A stretch of 44,033 nucleotides of DNA from a virus: IMG/VR virus record IMGVR_UViG_3300025789_000068, positions 1 to 44,033 of that record. One strand, given 5' to 3'. The position numbers were made by a program, and so were the translations under genes. This document shows positions 8,704-16,130 of this stretch, in pieces. Below the pieces are notes generated by a model. That model saw only the letters and a program-made list of their open reading frames with translations, searched no databases and was not told where the DNA came from. How positions within the stretch are numbered: the first letter of the stretch is position 1; each line of letters begins with the position of its first letter.

Positions 8704-9966
8704 TCAATCTTCGTAGTAGGCGTGGATGCCAAATGGTGGTTCAATGGTCTTGTTATACTTGTTATGGATAATCCACACCGTATCACAATAGTTTTCATCG
8801 CCCCATGAACCATATGGTTCGCCATCAGTGAACACGATGAACAGTTTAGGCTCAACGCCTTCATGTTTCATCCACGTCCAGTTGGCATCAAAGTCAGTGC
8901 CGCCAAAACCTGCTGGTTCATAGTTTACAAGGTCATCACCTGTTGAAGTATCATAATCTTGTGGGTTATGAACAGATGTATCAAAACACCAAATCTTTAC
9001 CTTGTAGTCATCATATGACTGCATGATACCGTTGATTTCACCAAAGAAATTATTCAACTGCTCTTGACCAATAGAGCCACTAGTATCAATTGCAACGCAA
9101 ACATCAATTGCTTGATCCTTGCGCATGTTAGGCAGAACAAAACCCTGTGAGAACATCTTCTTGTTAGGAATAGTCCACGTGTAATCATTCTTAACCGTAG
9201 ACTGGATTTGTTGTGTGATAAGTTCACGCCAGTTGATCTTGGGTTGCGTGAGTTCATTGATCATGCGCTTGATATTGCTAGGTGTATTGCCAGCACCAGC
9301 CGATGCTGCAGCAGCAAGCATAGCTTCCTTAAACTCGTCCTTGACAGCCTGACGTTCTTCTGGTGTCAGCGGGTTAGGGCGACCGTTGCCCTTGCCATCC
9401 TTGTCATCCTTATCACCACCGCCACCCTTGCCTTGTGAACCATCCATATGTTCGTCAAGCAACTGGTCAAGCAAATCTTCAATGTTGATCTGCTTGGCAT
9501 TCTTGATAAGGTCATCATAGACCTGTTCAAAGTTCCACTCGTCATACTTGCGATCATAAAGAACAGGCACAACCGTAATTTTTTGACCAAGGTTGTACTT
9601 GATGCAATCGGCATTGACAACATAGTCCATGGCAATGTTGGCAAGGTCACGGTTGTAACCACGACCACGGTTCATATGGTCATAAGCGCAATGAAGCAAC
9701 TCATGGCAGAACAAGAACATCATTTGATTGGTAGGAAGTTTAAGGATAAACTCACTGTTGTAGTAGAAGTGACGACCATCGGTAGCAGCAGTTGTCAACC
9801 AACTGTCAGCGTTCTTAAGAGTAAGACGCATGGCAAGATTGCCAAAGAAGGGTTGCTTAAGCACAAGGGCAATACGAGCCTTTAGAATAGCCTGACGTGC
9901 TGCTTCGTCTTGAACCGCATCAATTGTCTCGCTGAGTTTGCCAGCACCTTGTTTGATCTTAGCCAT
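8704..9966 (-). CDS. Zincin-like/VWA protein (DUF2201-like), partner of the MoxR ATPase
   Basis: The 420-residue protein has two visible parts. The N-terminal half holds H88-E-L-L-H92, an HExxH zinc-peptidase motif in a helix followed by AYDHMNRGRG. A Gly/Asp-rich linker (about 180-205) follows. The C-terminal half is a VWA domain with the metal-binding motif D294-T-S-G-S298 and a later FTDGEPYG. This layout is that of DUF2201 putative metallopeptidase/VWA proteins, which usually occur beside MoxR AAA+ ATPases, as here. ATG 9966 is preferred because GGAG lies 9 bases upstream; an in-frame ATG at 9972 is only 3 bases from it. It has its own promoter. What the pair acts on in infection is unknown. 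Confidence 0.87.
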   Translation of the reverse strand: MAKIKQGAGKLSETIDAVQDEAARQAILKARIALVLKQPFFGNLAMRLTLKNADSWLTTAATDGRHFYYNSEFILKLPTNQMMFLFCHELLHCAYDHMNRGRGYNRDLANIAMDYVVNADCIKYNLGQKITVVPVLYDRKYDEWNFEQVYDDLIKNAKQINIEDLLDQLLDEHMDGSQGKGGGGDKDDKDGKGNGRPNPLTPEERQAVKDEFKEAMLAAAASAGAGNTPSNIKRMINELTQPKINWRELITQQIQSTVKNDYTWTIPNKKMFSQGFVLPNMRKDQAIDVCVAIDTSGSIGQEQLNNFFGEINGIMQSYDDYKVKIWCFDTSVHNPQDYDTSTGDDLVNYEPAGFGGTDFDANWTWMKHEGVEPKLFIVFTDGEPYGSWGDENYCDTVWIIHNKYNKTIEPPFGIHAYYED

Positions 9967-9993
9967 AATCATGTTCTCCAATGTTTATAACTT

Positions 9994-10021
9994 ATAATAG
10001 CATAATATAGTGGTTTGTCAA
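9994..10021 (-). promoter_or_regulatory. Sigma70-like promoter for the zincin/VWA gene
   Basis: The -35 TTGACA (10021-10016) and -10 TATTAT (9999-9994) are 16 bp apart on the minus strand, directly after the T-run of the MoxR terminator. The start codon follows about 28 bases downstream. Confidence 0.75.
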
Positions 10022-10023
10022 GA

Positions 10024-10060
10024 GAAAAAAATAGGGGAGCAGTTGCGGCTGCTCCCCTAT
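10024..10060 (-). terminator. Strong intrinsic terminator after the MoxR-like gene
   Basis: A 12-bp perfect stem (ATAGGGGAGCAG pairing with CTGCTCCCCTAT, 10031-10042 and 10049-10060) with a 6-base loop is followed on the minus strand by a run of seven T residues. It sits 38 bases after the ATPase stop. A second weaker hairpin, CTCGCCC with GGGCGAG (10063-10069 and 10088-10094), lies between the stop and this terminator. Confidence 0.92.
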
Positions 10061-10097
10061 AACTCGCCCTCACTGATGGAGAACGATGGGGCGAGAA

Positions 10098-11228
10098 TTA
10101 ATCACGCACAGCGGCGAGGATATAGTCACCGTTCTTTGCATGGTAATCCTTGTAGTTCTTCAAGCGGCTAGTCTTCATAGGCAACTTGTAGTTACGAAGG
10201 ATAGTAGCAAGCATCATGACTTGCAACTCAGTGTCCATGTTATCAAGGTAGAAACGGAACACATTGTCAAGTTCTTCGTGCCATGCAACGATATCGTTTT
10301 CTTTCATACGCTCGCCACCACGCTTGTCAAACGAGTCCTTCAACTCATAGCAGCAAGAGACCGTGAGAGAGTACTTGGCACCAATTTCTTTGGTACGCAA
10401 ATCCTTGACCTTACCGCTCAGGATGTCACTGGGGTTAGGCATTTGGCTTGCAACCTTACGATGGGCAGCAAACTTGAGTGCAACACCTTCGCCAACCGTA
10501 CCAGACACAAGGTCATTGAGTTCGGTATCGTTAAGGTCTTCTTGTAGCAACTCGCTGACAAACGACCATGAACGAGGCGTAGCAAACGATGCACCGCTTG
10601 AGCGAGGATCAAAGTTGAACAAGTCGTTCTTGTTACAAGTGACATACGCAACCACATCAGGATTGATGGCATGGTTGATAGCCCAATCATTCCACGACTC
10701 AAAGTCAACACGCAAGTTCAAGTGAACAAAACGGTTGGCAAGTGGCGATGGCATACGATAGACTACACCACGGTCAGTGTCACGGTTACCAGCAGCAACG
10801 ATAACAACATTCTCAGGCAACTCATAGGTGCCAACACGACGATTGAGAACCAACTGGTAAGCAGCAGCCTGTGTTGCTGGTGCAGCACTGTTCATTTCGT
10901 CAAGGAACAGGAATACTACAGGATACTGAGCAGCCTCTTCCTTAGAAGGAAGATCAGGCGGAGCATTCCACATAGCATTGCCAACAGTAGGATTATAGTA
11001 GAGAACGCCCTTCAAGTCGGATGGGTCCATGAGTGCAAGACGCAAGTCATACAACTTACCACCCATGCTTTCGCAAAGGTCTGCAACGAGTTCGGACTTG
11101 CCGATACCAGGCGCACCCCAAAGGAATACAGGACGCTTGCGACGAGCGCAAACCATAACCTCACGCTTTGCAGCAGCGAGGGTAACCGTGCGCACTTCTG
11201 AAAGTGCATTGTCAGTGTTCTTAGCCAT
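10098..11228 (-). CDS. MoxR-like AAA+ ATPase
   Basis: The 376-residue protein is an AAA+ ATPase. Walker A is GAPGIGKSEL (G38 to L47, K44 catalytic), Walker B is FLFLDEMNSA (D110, E111), sensor 1 lies in VVAAGNRDTD, and an arginine-finger-like LANRFVH follows. The family uses ATP to remodel or load metal into VWA-domain partners; the zincin/VWA protein encoded next is the obvious partner. The ATG is preceded by GGAG with an 8-base spacer and by its own TTGACA promoter, and a strong terminator closes the unit, so the two partners are separate transcripts or linked only by read-through. Confidence 0.93.
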   Translation of the reverse strand: MAKNTDNALSEVRTVTLAAAKREVMVCARRKRPVFLWGAPGIGKSELVADLCESMGGKLYDLRLALMDPSDLKGVLYYNPTVGNAMWNAPPDLPSKEEAAQYPVVFLFLDEMNSAAPATQAAAYQLVLNRRVGTYELPENVVIVAAGNRDTDRGVVYRMPSPLANRFVHLNLRVDFESWNDWAINHAINPDVVAYVTCNKNDLFNFDPRSSGASFATPRSWSFVSELLQEDLNDTELNDLVSGTVGEGVALKFAAHRKVASQMPNPSDILSGKVKDLRTKEIGAKYSLTVSCCYELKDSFDKRGGERMKENDIVAWHEELDNVFRFYLDNMDTELQVMMLATILRNYKLPMKTSRLKNYKDYHAKNGDYILAAVRD

Positions 11229-11257
11229 TGTGTTTCTCCATCAGTTGACTATAATTT

Positions 11258-11285
11258 AATATAGCATATTATTTGTAGTTGTCAA
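11258..11285 (-). promoter_or_regulatory. Sigma70-like promoter for the MoxR-like gene
   Basis: TTGACA (11285-11280) and TATATT (11263-11258) are 16 bp apart. The TAA stop of the upstream 108-aa gene lies 10 bases before the -35 box. The -10 region is part of a CTATA/TATAG inverted repeat. Confidence 0.82.
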
Positions 11286-11293
11286 GCACTTTT

Positions 11294-11620
11294 TTACAGC
11301 GCACCCGTCCAACGGATGCAGTCAAGTTTACCCTCAAGAACATTGCCACGAGCAAAGTTCATAGCAGGAGCCTTCCAAGAGGCAGGCTTCAAGATATCGC
11401 CAGCACGGAACTTGCCACCATCCTTCTTAACCACGAAAGAATGCACCGAATTACGCTGAACAATCTTGAAATACTTGCTGCCTTCTTCAATACGGAGTGA
11501 GGCATTATATTCTTCAATCATCTTGGCGACGATTGGATCACTGGTGCGATTGCCATTCCACGCAAGATAATCGGCTTTTGACTTTTCAATGATAGCGGCG
11601 AGACCAGATTGCATATCCAT
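11294..11620 (-). CDS. Small conserved phage protein with KPASWKAPA motif
   Basis: The 108-residue protein has a helical N-terminal third and a beta-rich C-terminal part with YFKIVQ, HSFVV and GDILKPASWKAPAMNFARGN. The last segment is typical of a small protein found in many tailed phages, of unknown function. GGAG lies 7 bases before ATG 11620. It has its own promoter and ends directly in the promoter of the MoxR-like gene. Confidence 0.82.
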   Translation of the reverse strand: MDMQSGLAAIIEKSKADYLAWNGNRTSDPIVAKMIEEYNASLRIEEGSKYFKIVQRNSVHSFVVKKDGGKFRAGDILKPASWKAPAMNFARGNVLEGKLDCIRWTGAL

Positions 11621-11649
11621 GGGAAATCTCCGTTGCTGTTTATATTATA

Positions 11650-11677
11650 ACAATAACACAGAATTAGGGTATGTCAA
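11650..11677 (-). promoter_or_regulatory. Sigma70-like promoter for the 108-aa gene
   Basis: TTGACA (11677-11672) is followed after 16 bp by TATTGT at the place where its sister promoters have TATATT. The TGA inside TTGACA is also the stop codon of the preceding 84-aa gene. The -10 is weak, so the true hexamer could be shifted. Confidence 0.68.
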
Positions 11678-11928
11678 GCACTTTTTGGTTTATTTAACAT
11701 CATTTCTTTTATAAGAAATTTGGCGATATTTAACTGCTGACGGATAAATTCATCAACATTTGGGGACGGAATTGATGAATTTTTTCTATCCATCATTTCC
11801 TGACAATCGGAAAGGATACTCATGACAACCATTTCCGTGCCAATCACTTTGGCAGAGAGGCTGTTGATATATTGGTCACGGATATCGGCTCTAGACATGC
11901 CGTAGCAGATTTGTTCAGAATTCGTCAT
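11674..11928 (-). CDS. Small hypothetical protein ending within a promoter
   Basis: The 84-residue helical protein has no recognised domain. GGAG precedes ATG 11928 by about 8 bases. Its final codons encode KPKSA and the stop TGA is the central part of the next promoter's -35 box TTGACA. Its own promoter is nearly identical to that of the next upstream gene. Confidence 0.72.
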   Translation of the reverse strand: MTNSEQICYGMSRADIRDQYINSLSAKVIGTEMVVMSILSDCQEMMDRKNSSIPSPNVDEFIRQQLNIAKFLIKEMMLNKPKSA

Positions 11929-11940
11929 GTGTATCTCTCC

Positions 11941-11995
11941 ATTGCTTATATTACTAATATAACACAGATTTAAAGGCTGTCAAGCACTTTTTATC
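11941..11995 (-). repeat. Promoter repeat block, copy 1
   Basis: This block and the one at 12284-12338 share 24 identical bases at the gene-proximal end, then GATTTA and TGTCAAGCACTTTTT, differing only in about seven bases between. The repeat contains the whole promoter from the -35 box to just before the ribosome site, as if one promoter cassette had been copied. Confidence 0.85.
11956..11983 (-). promoter_or_regulatory. Sigma70-like promoter for the 84-aa gene
   Basis: TTGACA (11983-11978) and TATATT (11961-11956) are 16 bp apart. The -10 sits in a perfect 8+1+8 palindrome, TTATATTA-G-TAATATAA on the minus strand (11946-11962). Confidence 0.85.
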
Positions 11996-12272
11996 AGATA
12001 ATTGAACCATCGTGGTAAAGACGGTTAAACTCACGAATAGCAAAATAGTTAATTCGCTTACCAGTTTTAGTAGGAACTTTACCGCCTGTGACAATACCAT
12101 ATTGGCGACCACGCTCATAGCACCACTGTGCGGCACCGTGAGAAGCAGTTTCCCACTTGTCATAATCAGGATCAAATGGACGACCTGCTACCGCATCTTG
12201 TACACCTTTGGTAAAATAACGGTTATGAAGGATAGTGGAAATCTTAGCCTTACGGGTGCTTACTTGTGCCAT
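11994..12272 (-). CDS. Small hypothetical protein (92 aa)
   Basis: The basic protein has no recognised domain; it contains GVQDAVAGRPFDPDYDKW and AAQWCYERGRQYG segments that recall small phage proteins of unknown role. GGAG lies 7 bases before ATG 12272. It is a single-gene unit with its own promoter and no hairpin after its stop. Confidence 0.75.
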   Translation of the reverse strand: MAQVSTRKAKISTILHNRYFTKGVQDAVAGRPFDPDYDKWETASHGAAQWCYERGRQYGIVTGGKVPTKTGKRINYFAIREFNRLYHDGSII

Positions 12273-12283
12273 TTTGCCGCTCC

Positions 12284-12338
12284 ATTGCTTATATTACTAA
12301 TATAACATGGATTTAGGGGTTGTCAAGCACTTTTTTTG
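12284..12338 (-). repeat. Promoter repeat block, copy 2
   Basis: This is the second copy of the block at 11941-11995, in the same orientation and at the same place relative to a start codon. The copies flank the 92-aa gene. Confidence 0.85.
12299..12326 (-). promoter_or_regulatory. Sigma70-like promoter for the 92-aa gene
   Basis: TTGACA (12326-12321) and TATATT (12304-12299) are 16 bp apart. The TGA of the -35 box is the stop codon of the upstream 217-aa gene. The same 17-base palindrome covers the -10 (12289-12305). Confidence 0.85.
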
Positions 12339-12976
12339 ATCCGCACATAGTGCAAACGGGTCTGATTATTGTCATCATGCTTGTGAATTCGAGCCGAAAC
12401 AGCGATAATATCGCCCCGTTTTAACTGTTCTGCGAGCGGAAAACAGACTAAATTCTGGTCAGCAGTAAGGGCGGTATGATACCATTTGTTATAGTTGGCA
12501 CTATAAACCGCTGATTTGATGGTCAAATCTGCTTCAATATTGTCGCCAACCTTGCCAATATGACGGCTAGTTTCGCCAATAATACGCAGTTCATCCTGCG
12601 CTTTTTCACGCCCAATTGCGTTAAAATAGGAGTTAGGAACGCTGGCAACTAGTGCCAAGGTCTTGAAATCCTTAGCATTAATTGCTTTTTGTTCTGTCAA
12701 CAGCACTAAGTTTTTCCAATAATCGTGGAGAGTGCCAGCAATAAGTTCAATCATTTTGCTATCAAGATACTCTAGAATTTGATCAGCAATTTCAATGTCT
12801 TGTGGCAAATGGTCAAAGTTTACCATATCTGGATTGAGAAATTCACGCATAAGTGCGCCGTTAGAAAGTTCACCTTCCTTGGCATCATAACGTTTAATAT
12901 ACTTTCCATTAACCCGTTGGGCGGCTACGGCGGCGGTCATGGCATCTTTAAGGGAAATCGTATCGTTGTCGGACAT
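12323..12976 (-). CDS. Hypothetical protein with possible OB-like C-terminal domain
   Basis: The 217-residue protein is helical up to about residue 145 and then beta-rich, with ADLTIKSAVYSANY, NLVCFPLAEQLKRGDIIAVSARIHKH and TRLHYVRIKKS. The alternation of strands and basic residues is compatible with an OB-like or nucleic-acid-binding fold, but no family is recognised. An ATG at 12991 is in frame, but it is part of the ribosome site; ATG 12976 has GGAG 9 bases upstream and is preferred. The stop lies within the next promoter. Confidence 0.75.
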   Translation of the reverse strand: MSDNDTISLKDAMTAAVAAQRVNGKYIKRYDAKEGELSNGALMREFLNPDMVNFDHLPQDIEIADQILEYLDSKMIELIAGTLHDYWKNLVLLTEQKAINAKDFKTLALVASVPNSYFNAIGREKAQDELRIIGETSRHIGKVGDNIEADLTIKSAVYSANYNKWYHTALTADQNLVCFPLAEQLKRGDIIAVSARIHKHDDNNQTRLHYVRIKKSA

Positions 12977-13006
12977 ATGCCAGTTCTCCATTTCGTCTAT
13001 ATTATG

Positions 13007-13034
13007 AATATAACATAGAATTATAGTATGTCAA
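13007..13034 (-). promoter_or_regulatory. Sigma70-like promoter for the 217-aa gene
   Basis: TTGACA (13034-13029) and TATATT (13012-13007) are 16 bp apart. The TGA in the -35 box ends the upstream gene, and the -10 forms a 6+3+6 palindrome (12998-13012). Confidence 0.83.
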
Positions 13035-13411
13035 GACATATTTTGAATGGCTTGCCCCAAATTCCCACCACATAGTTCTAACATCACAGAGAGTTCACCG
13101 TCCATGAGGAATAGTTCGCCCTTACTCATTTGATAAAACCAAGGATGTGCATGATAACGATCCATTAGCACTAATTCTTTGCCATTAATTTGATATTTTC
13201 GTCTATCAATCTGATGTTCATAAAATTTGTAACCAACATTCCGCATCAATTCAAATGCAGTATTATTGAGCCTGTATCCAAAGTTTTTGTTATTATTATA
13301 CCAATAAAGAATATAGATATTTTTTTGATTTATATGAGGAACAAACGCATCTTCGCCATGAGCAAGATGAAATAATTCGTGTGTCCACTCTTGTTTAGAT
13401 TTTGGTTCCAT
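13031..13411 (-). CDS. Conserved phage hypothetical protein (126 aa)
   Basis: The protein contains NIYILYWYNNN, GYRLNNTAFELM and HPWFYQM segments that resemble a family common in marine T4-like phages, with no known function. Its start lies inside the end of the upstream gene (17-base overlap). The end is fused to a TTGACA promoter through a shared TGA. Confidence 0.8.
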   Translation of the reverse strand: MEPKSKQEWTHELFHLAHGEDAFVPHINQKNIYILYWYNNNKNFGYRLNNTAFELMRNVGYKFYEHQIDRRKYQINGKELVLMDRYHAHPWFYQMSKGELFLMDGELSVMLELCGGNLGQAIQNMS

Positions 13412-13706
13412 TTGCCACTATGGGGTAAATTACTGGCCCACTATTGAGCAACACTACGCTAAACTTATTGGTTTTAAACTGAATGTTAAGTTTCTTGCAA
13501 AGATTGATTGCATGGCCAGGATTAGAAAAACTTGTTTTCTTATACTTTGGTCCAGCGTAAGTAGCAAGCATACTTGTTGTTTTAAAGTTAATAGGTTTGT
13601 TATCTAAGAAAATAGCCCAAATCCCTTCACTTGCTAAGATTTGATCACTCTTATAATTTGCCTTATTAGTAACTTCTAATAGAATATTTGGCTTTGGTCT
13701 ACTCAT
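13395..13706 (-). CDS. Conserved phage hypothetical protein (103 aa)
   Basis: The basic, mixed alpha/beta protein starts MSRPKPNILLEV and has GPKYKKTSFSNPGHA in the middle. These motifs are shared by a small uncharacterised family in marine T4-like phages. A GATAAATA element lies about 20 bases upstream of ATG 13706. It overlaps the 126-aa gene, so both form one unit. Confidence 0.82.
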   Translation of the reverse strand: MSRPKPNILLEVTNKANYKSDQILASEGIWAIFLDNKPINFKTTSMLATYAGPKYKKTSFSNPGHAINLCKKLNIQFKTNKFSVVLLNSGPVIYPIVANGTKI

Positions 13707-13726
13707 TGATTGTATCCATACATAAT

Positions 13727-13734
13727 TATTTATC
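13727..13734 (-). promoter_or_regulatory. Late-promoter-like element GATAAATA
   Basis: The minus strand reads GATAAATA about 20 bases before ATG 13706 in a 45-base gap, close to the T4 late consensus. Confidence 0.5.
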
Positions 13735-13750
13735 TAATTATATAGGGGTA

Positions 13751-13972
13751 TTAAAAACTTTCGCCAACAAGTTGCACTTCAATAACTGCATTTTCTGCAT
13801 TTTCTCGTAGGTCTGCAATTTCATTTTGCAATTCCATAAGATGTGCCAACAAATCGGTTAGTTCTCTGGTAAGATTTAAGATGGTTTCTTTATCAATAAT
13901 CAAACCATTATTGTTTACATTTTGACCACGGTTAACAAACTCACGGATATAGTGCGTATTAGGCTGTCTCAT
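13751..13972 (-). CDS. Small coiled-coil protein (73 aa)
   Basis: Residues 25-65 form a heptad-like helix rich in Leu, Glu and Asn (LTRELTDLLAHLMELQNEI). No family is recognised. The start overlaps the upstream gene by 14 bases. Confidence 0.65.
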   Translation of the reverse strand: MRQPNTHYIREFVNRGQNVNNNGLIIDKETILNLTRELTDLLAHLMELQNEIADLRENAENAVIEVQLVGESF

Positions 13973-14438
13973 TGTTCATGATCCTTAGACGCTCTTGCTG
14001 TTCTAACTTAGTCTTGAATGGACCCTCATACTCATACCGCTGTAACGTGATTAACTTTGGCATAAACTCGCCAACAAATAGTTTGTTATACTTGACAATA
14101 TAATAACCAGCACAATAGAATGAACTGCTTTTATCATTTTTAGTGTATAGCGGAAGTCTAAGTTTTACATTCCATAGTGTATTATGTGGAGTGTGGTTTG
14201 TGGGAAAACCATATACTTCACCATCAACGGTCTTAGATTTTAATTCACGAGTTCTGCGAACAATAGAGATATTTTTCTTCTCTACCATTTCTGCCATAGA
14301 AGGAAATACTTCTACAACATCACTAACGGTGCAACGAACGCCACTCGTAGTTTGCGCAATGTTTCCAATGCGTTCACCCGCATCGTTTTCAATAATCCAA
14401 AAACGATTTTCTACAATGTTTTTAGCCTTGAGTATCAT
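13959..14438 (-). CDS. Conserved phage hypothetical protein (159 aa)
   Basis: The protein starts MILKAKNIVENRFWII and contains GERIGNIAQTTSGV, TVDGEVYGFPTN and YCAGYYIVKYNK, giving a beta-rich pattern with a basic, polar C-terminus. It is similar in layout to uncharacterised proteins in T4-like marine phages that begin with an IL-x-GERIGNI-type hairpin. It overlaps both neighbours by 14-17 bases, so the chain from the exonuclease down to the 73-aa gene is translationally linked. Confidence 0.78.
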   Translation of the reverse strand: MILKAKNIVENRFWIIENDAGERIGNIAQTTSGVRCTVSDVVEVFPSMAEMVEKKNISIVRRTRELKSKTVDGEVYGFPTNHTPHNTLWNVKLRLPLYTKNDKSSSFYCAGYYIVKYNKLFVGEFMPKLITLQRYEYEGPFKTKLEQQERLRIMNNETA

Positions 14439-14631
14439 CTTTTATTTTTCCTTCGATCATGTCAAACAACGAATTATATTCACTACGAACTTCAATAAAC
14501 GAAGCCCAACCAATTGCAGCAACGATATCCATTAGAACACGATCTTGGTCAAGGTTCCAATAGTGAAAAATCTCATATCCAAAGAAAATGAGAATTACCC
14601 ATGGAAAGTATTTTACAAAAAAATTACGCAT
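14422..14631 (-). CDS. Small single-pass membrane protein
   Basis: The 69-residue protein opens with RNFFVKYF and one hydrophobic helix (about residues 10-24, WVILIFFGY), and a second weak hydrophobic stretch near 37-45. The C-terminal part is acidic. It is probably an inner-membrane protein of unknown role. It overlaps the exonuclease end by 8 bases. Confidence 0.7.
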   Translation of the reverse strand: MRNFFVKYFPWVILIFFGYEIFHYWNLDQDRVLMDIVAAIGWASFIEVRSEYNSLFDMIEGKIKDDTQG

Positions 14632-15625
14632 GTGTGGTATCCTTTACAAGTGATTTGCTTAAAATGTCGGCAAGTGATGTAACGCTTTCACTTATCCGAT
14701 TGAGTTCATATTTTGCACAGAATTTGATCAACTGTGTGCCAATCTGTGATTTGGTTTTTGGTTCTACTGCGAGCAACGCCACATCGATTGCATTGCGAAT
14801 ATCTTCTGGTTGAGCAGTAAGGTCAACAAGGACACGGTTCTCTTCATAACGGTCAAGCACACGATGTTCTACACCATTATGGTCAACCCACCGCTGCAAC
14901 ATCATATTGTTCCATGCATAACCCTTACGGCTGCGGTCAGCATATGCTTCTTCTAGTCCAACCTTCTTCTTGGTTCCTTTGCTGCGAACACCAGGATAAG
15001 CACTCATGATATGGTCAGTAGGATCGCCACGCATACACTTTTCAAATAGTACAAACTTAGGATCACCAACGGTCTTGCGTTCTTTGGTTTTCTTATCAAC
15101 AACAGGCTTGCCATTGTCATCAAAGAAACCTTCTAGGGTAATATAGTTATTGGTTAACCCATTATAAATGGTAACCTTGTCGCTTAACAACTGGTGAAAG
15201 TCGCTGTCATTGCTAAAGATAATATGTTCATCATTAGGGTGAAGTGCAGTCCAACGAGCAATAACATCATCTGCTTCTGCTCGTTCTACACGAATAACAC
15301 TGCAATTAGTGCGTTCATCAATCCACTTGGTAAACTCTGCATATACTTCCCAAAACTCTGCATCTTCTTCGGCTTCACGAACGCTCATCTTGTTCTTAAC
15401 AACCTGACGATTTGCCTTATAGGTTGTATTGTGATCCTTGCGCCAACTACGAGCCTCAAGTGCAAATATAATATGGTCAGGCTTATGCAAGCGATGAACC
15501 TTGAGAAGCCCTGTAAAGGTAATATGTAGTGCAAGACCAAGTTTGGTCCATGTATCTGCACCACGAGGAACACTGTGACGTGCACGTGCGAATAGATTTG
15601 CTGTATCTACGAGAAGATATTTCAT
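14624..15625 (-). CDS. 5'-3' exonuclease / RNase H (FEN1-like)
   Basis: The 333-residue protein is a PIN/FEN-family nuclease like T4 RNase H. Metal-binding acids are visible at D7 (LVDTANLF), E117-x-D119-D120 (RAEADDVI) and D140-x-D142 (SNDSDFHQLL). The helical-arch motif is Y69-K-A-N-R73. A later GDPTDHIMSAYPGVRSKG fits the helix-hairpin-helix region. Such enzymes remove RNA primers and flaps during lagging-strand synthesis. The conserved N-terminus begins right at ATG 15625, which lies only 6 bases after a -10 box, so the mRNA may be leaderless. Confidence 0.9.
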   Translation of the reverse strand: MKYLLVDTANLFARARHSVPRGADTWTKLGLALHITFTGLLKVHRLHKPDHIIFALEARSWRKDHNTTYKANRQVVKNKMSVREAEEDAEFWEVYAEFTKWIDERTNCSVIRVERAEADDVIARWTALHPNDEHIIFSNDSDFHQLLSDKVTIYNGLTNNYITLEGFFDDNGKPVVDKKTKERKTVGDPKFVLFEKCMRGDPTDHIMSAYPGVRSKGTKKKVGLEEAYADRSRKGYAWNNMMLQRWVDHNGVEHRVLDRYEENRVLVDLTAQPEDIRNAIDVALLAVEPKTKSQIGTQLIKFCAKYELNRISESVTSLADILSKSLVKDTTHA

Positions 15626-15631
15626 GATACT

Positions 15632-15660
15632 AATATAGTCTCTTATTGGAGGATTGTCAA
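15632..15660 (-). promoter_or_regulatory. Sigma70-like promoter abutting the exonuclease start
   Basis: TTGACA (15660-15655) and TATATT (15637-15632) are 17 bp apart. The ATG begins 6 bases after the -10, so transcription would start at or near the start codon, and no ribosome site is present. Confidence 0.77.
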
Positions 15661-15663
15661 GTA

Positions 15664-16122
15664 TTAACTTATTTCGCTGCGACCATCGCCAACATCACGA
15701 CGATTTACATAGCGAGAGCCATCTGTGGTTGTTGGCGGATTGGCTGGTGGTGGATTGCTTGCAAGAATGTTACGAGCAACATCATTTAACCACGCATCTA
15801 CAAGTGCTTCTGGATTGACGCCATTGTAGCCATTCTGGCGTAGCATTTCAATAAACTCTGCATTCCAATCAAGTTCCATACTTCCAACTTGTGGATTAGC
15901 AGGATCAAAGTCAAACTTAAGAACACGAACTTCTGGTTCAACTTCTGGTTGAGTTTTTACAACAGGTTCCTCAACAACCTTTTTAACACGAGGCTTACGT
16001 GGTTTCTTGGGCTTTGGTGCTTCACTAGTTTGAGTAGAGGCTGGTGGTGCGCTTACTATTACAGTAGTGGCGTCAGCGTCGTTATTTTTTGATTTACCAA
16101 ATAATTTATCGAGGAATCCCAT
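15664..16122 (-). CDS. Conserved phage protein with basic Pro/Lys linker
   Basis: The 152-residue protein begins MGFLDKLFGKSK, a probable amphipathic helix, followed by a disordered linker with KPKKPRKPRVKK and a folded C-terminal domain with KFDFDPANPQVGSMELDWN and a helical GYNGVNPEALVDAWLND. The last segment resembles a conserved protein of T4-like cyanophages with unknown role. ATG 16122 is preferred over the longer frame because AAGGT lies 6 bases upstream. Confidence 0.8.
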   Translation of the reverse strand: MGFLDKLFGKSKNNDADATTVIVSAPPASTQTSEAPKPKKPRKPRVKKVVEEPVVKTQPEVEPEVRVLKFDFDPANPQVGSMELDWNAEFIEMLRQNGYNGVNPEALVDAWLNDVARNILASNPPPANPPTTTDGSRYVNRRDVGDGRSEIS

Positions 16123-16130
16123 ATTATACC

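Noticed and set aside
9448-9885. 145-codon plus-strand frame inside the zincin/VWA gene
   Set aside because: It is antisense to clear motifs (HELLH region) and has no promoter or ribosome site.
9967-9981. TTG or ATG starts further upstream of the zincin/VWA gene
   Set aside because: The TTG lies in the ribosome site itself, and ATG 9966 has the best GGAG spacing.
10061-10097. CTCGCCC/GGGCGAG hairpin as a separate terminator
   Set aside because: Loop is 18 bases and no T-run follows; the real terminator is the next hairpin at 10024-10060.
10086-10547. 153-codon plus-strand frame opposite the MoxR-like gene
   Set aside because: It is the shadow of a strongly conserved ATPase; no supporting signal.
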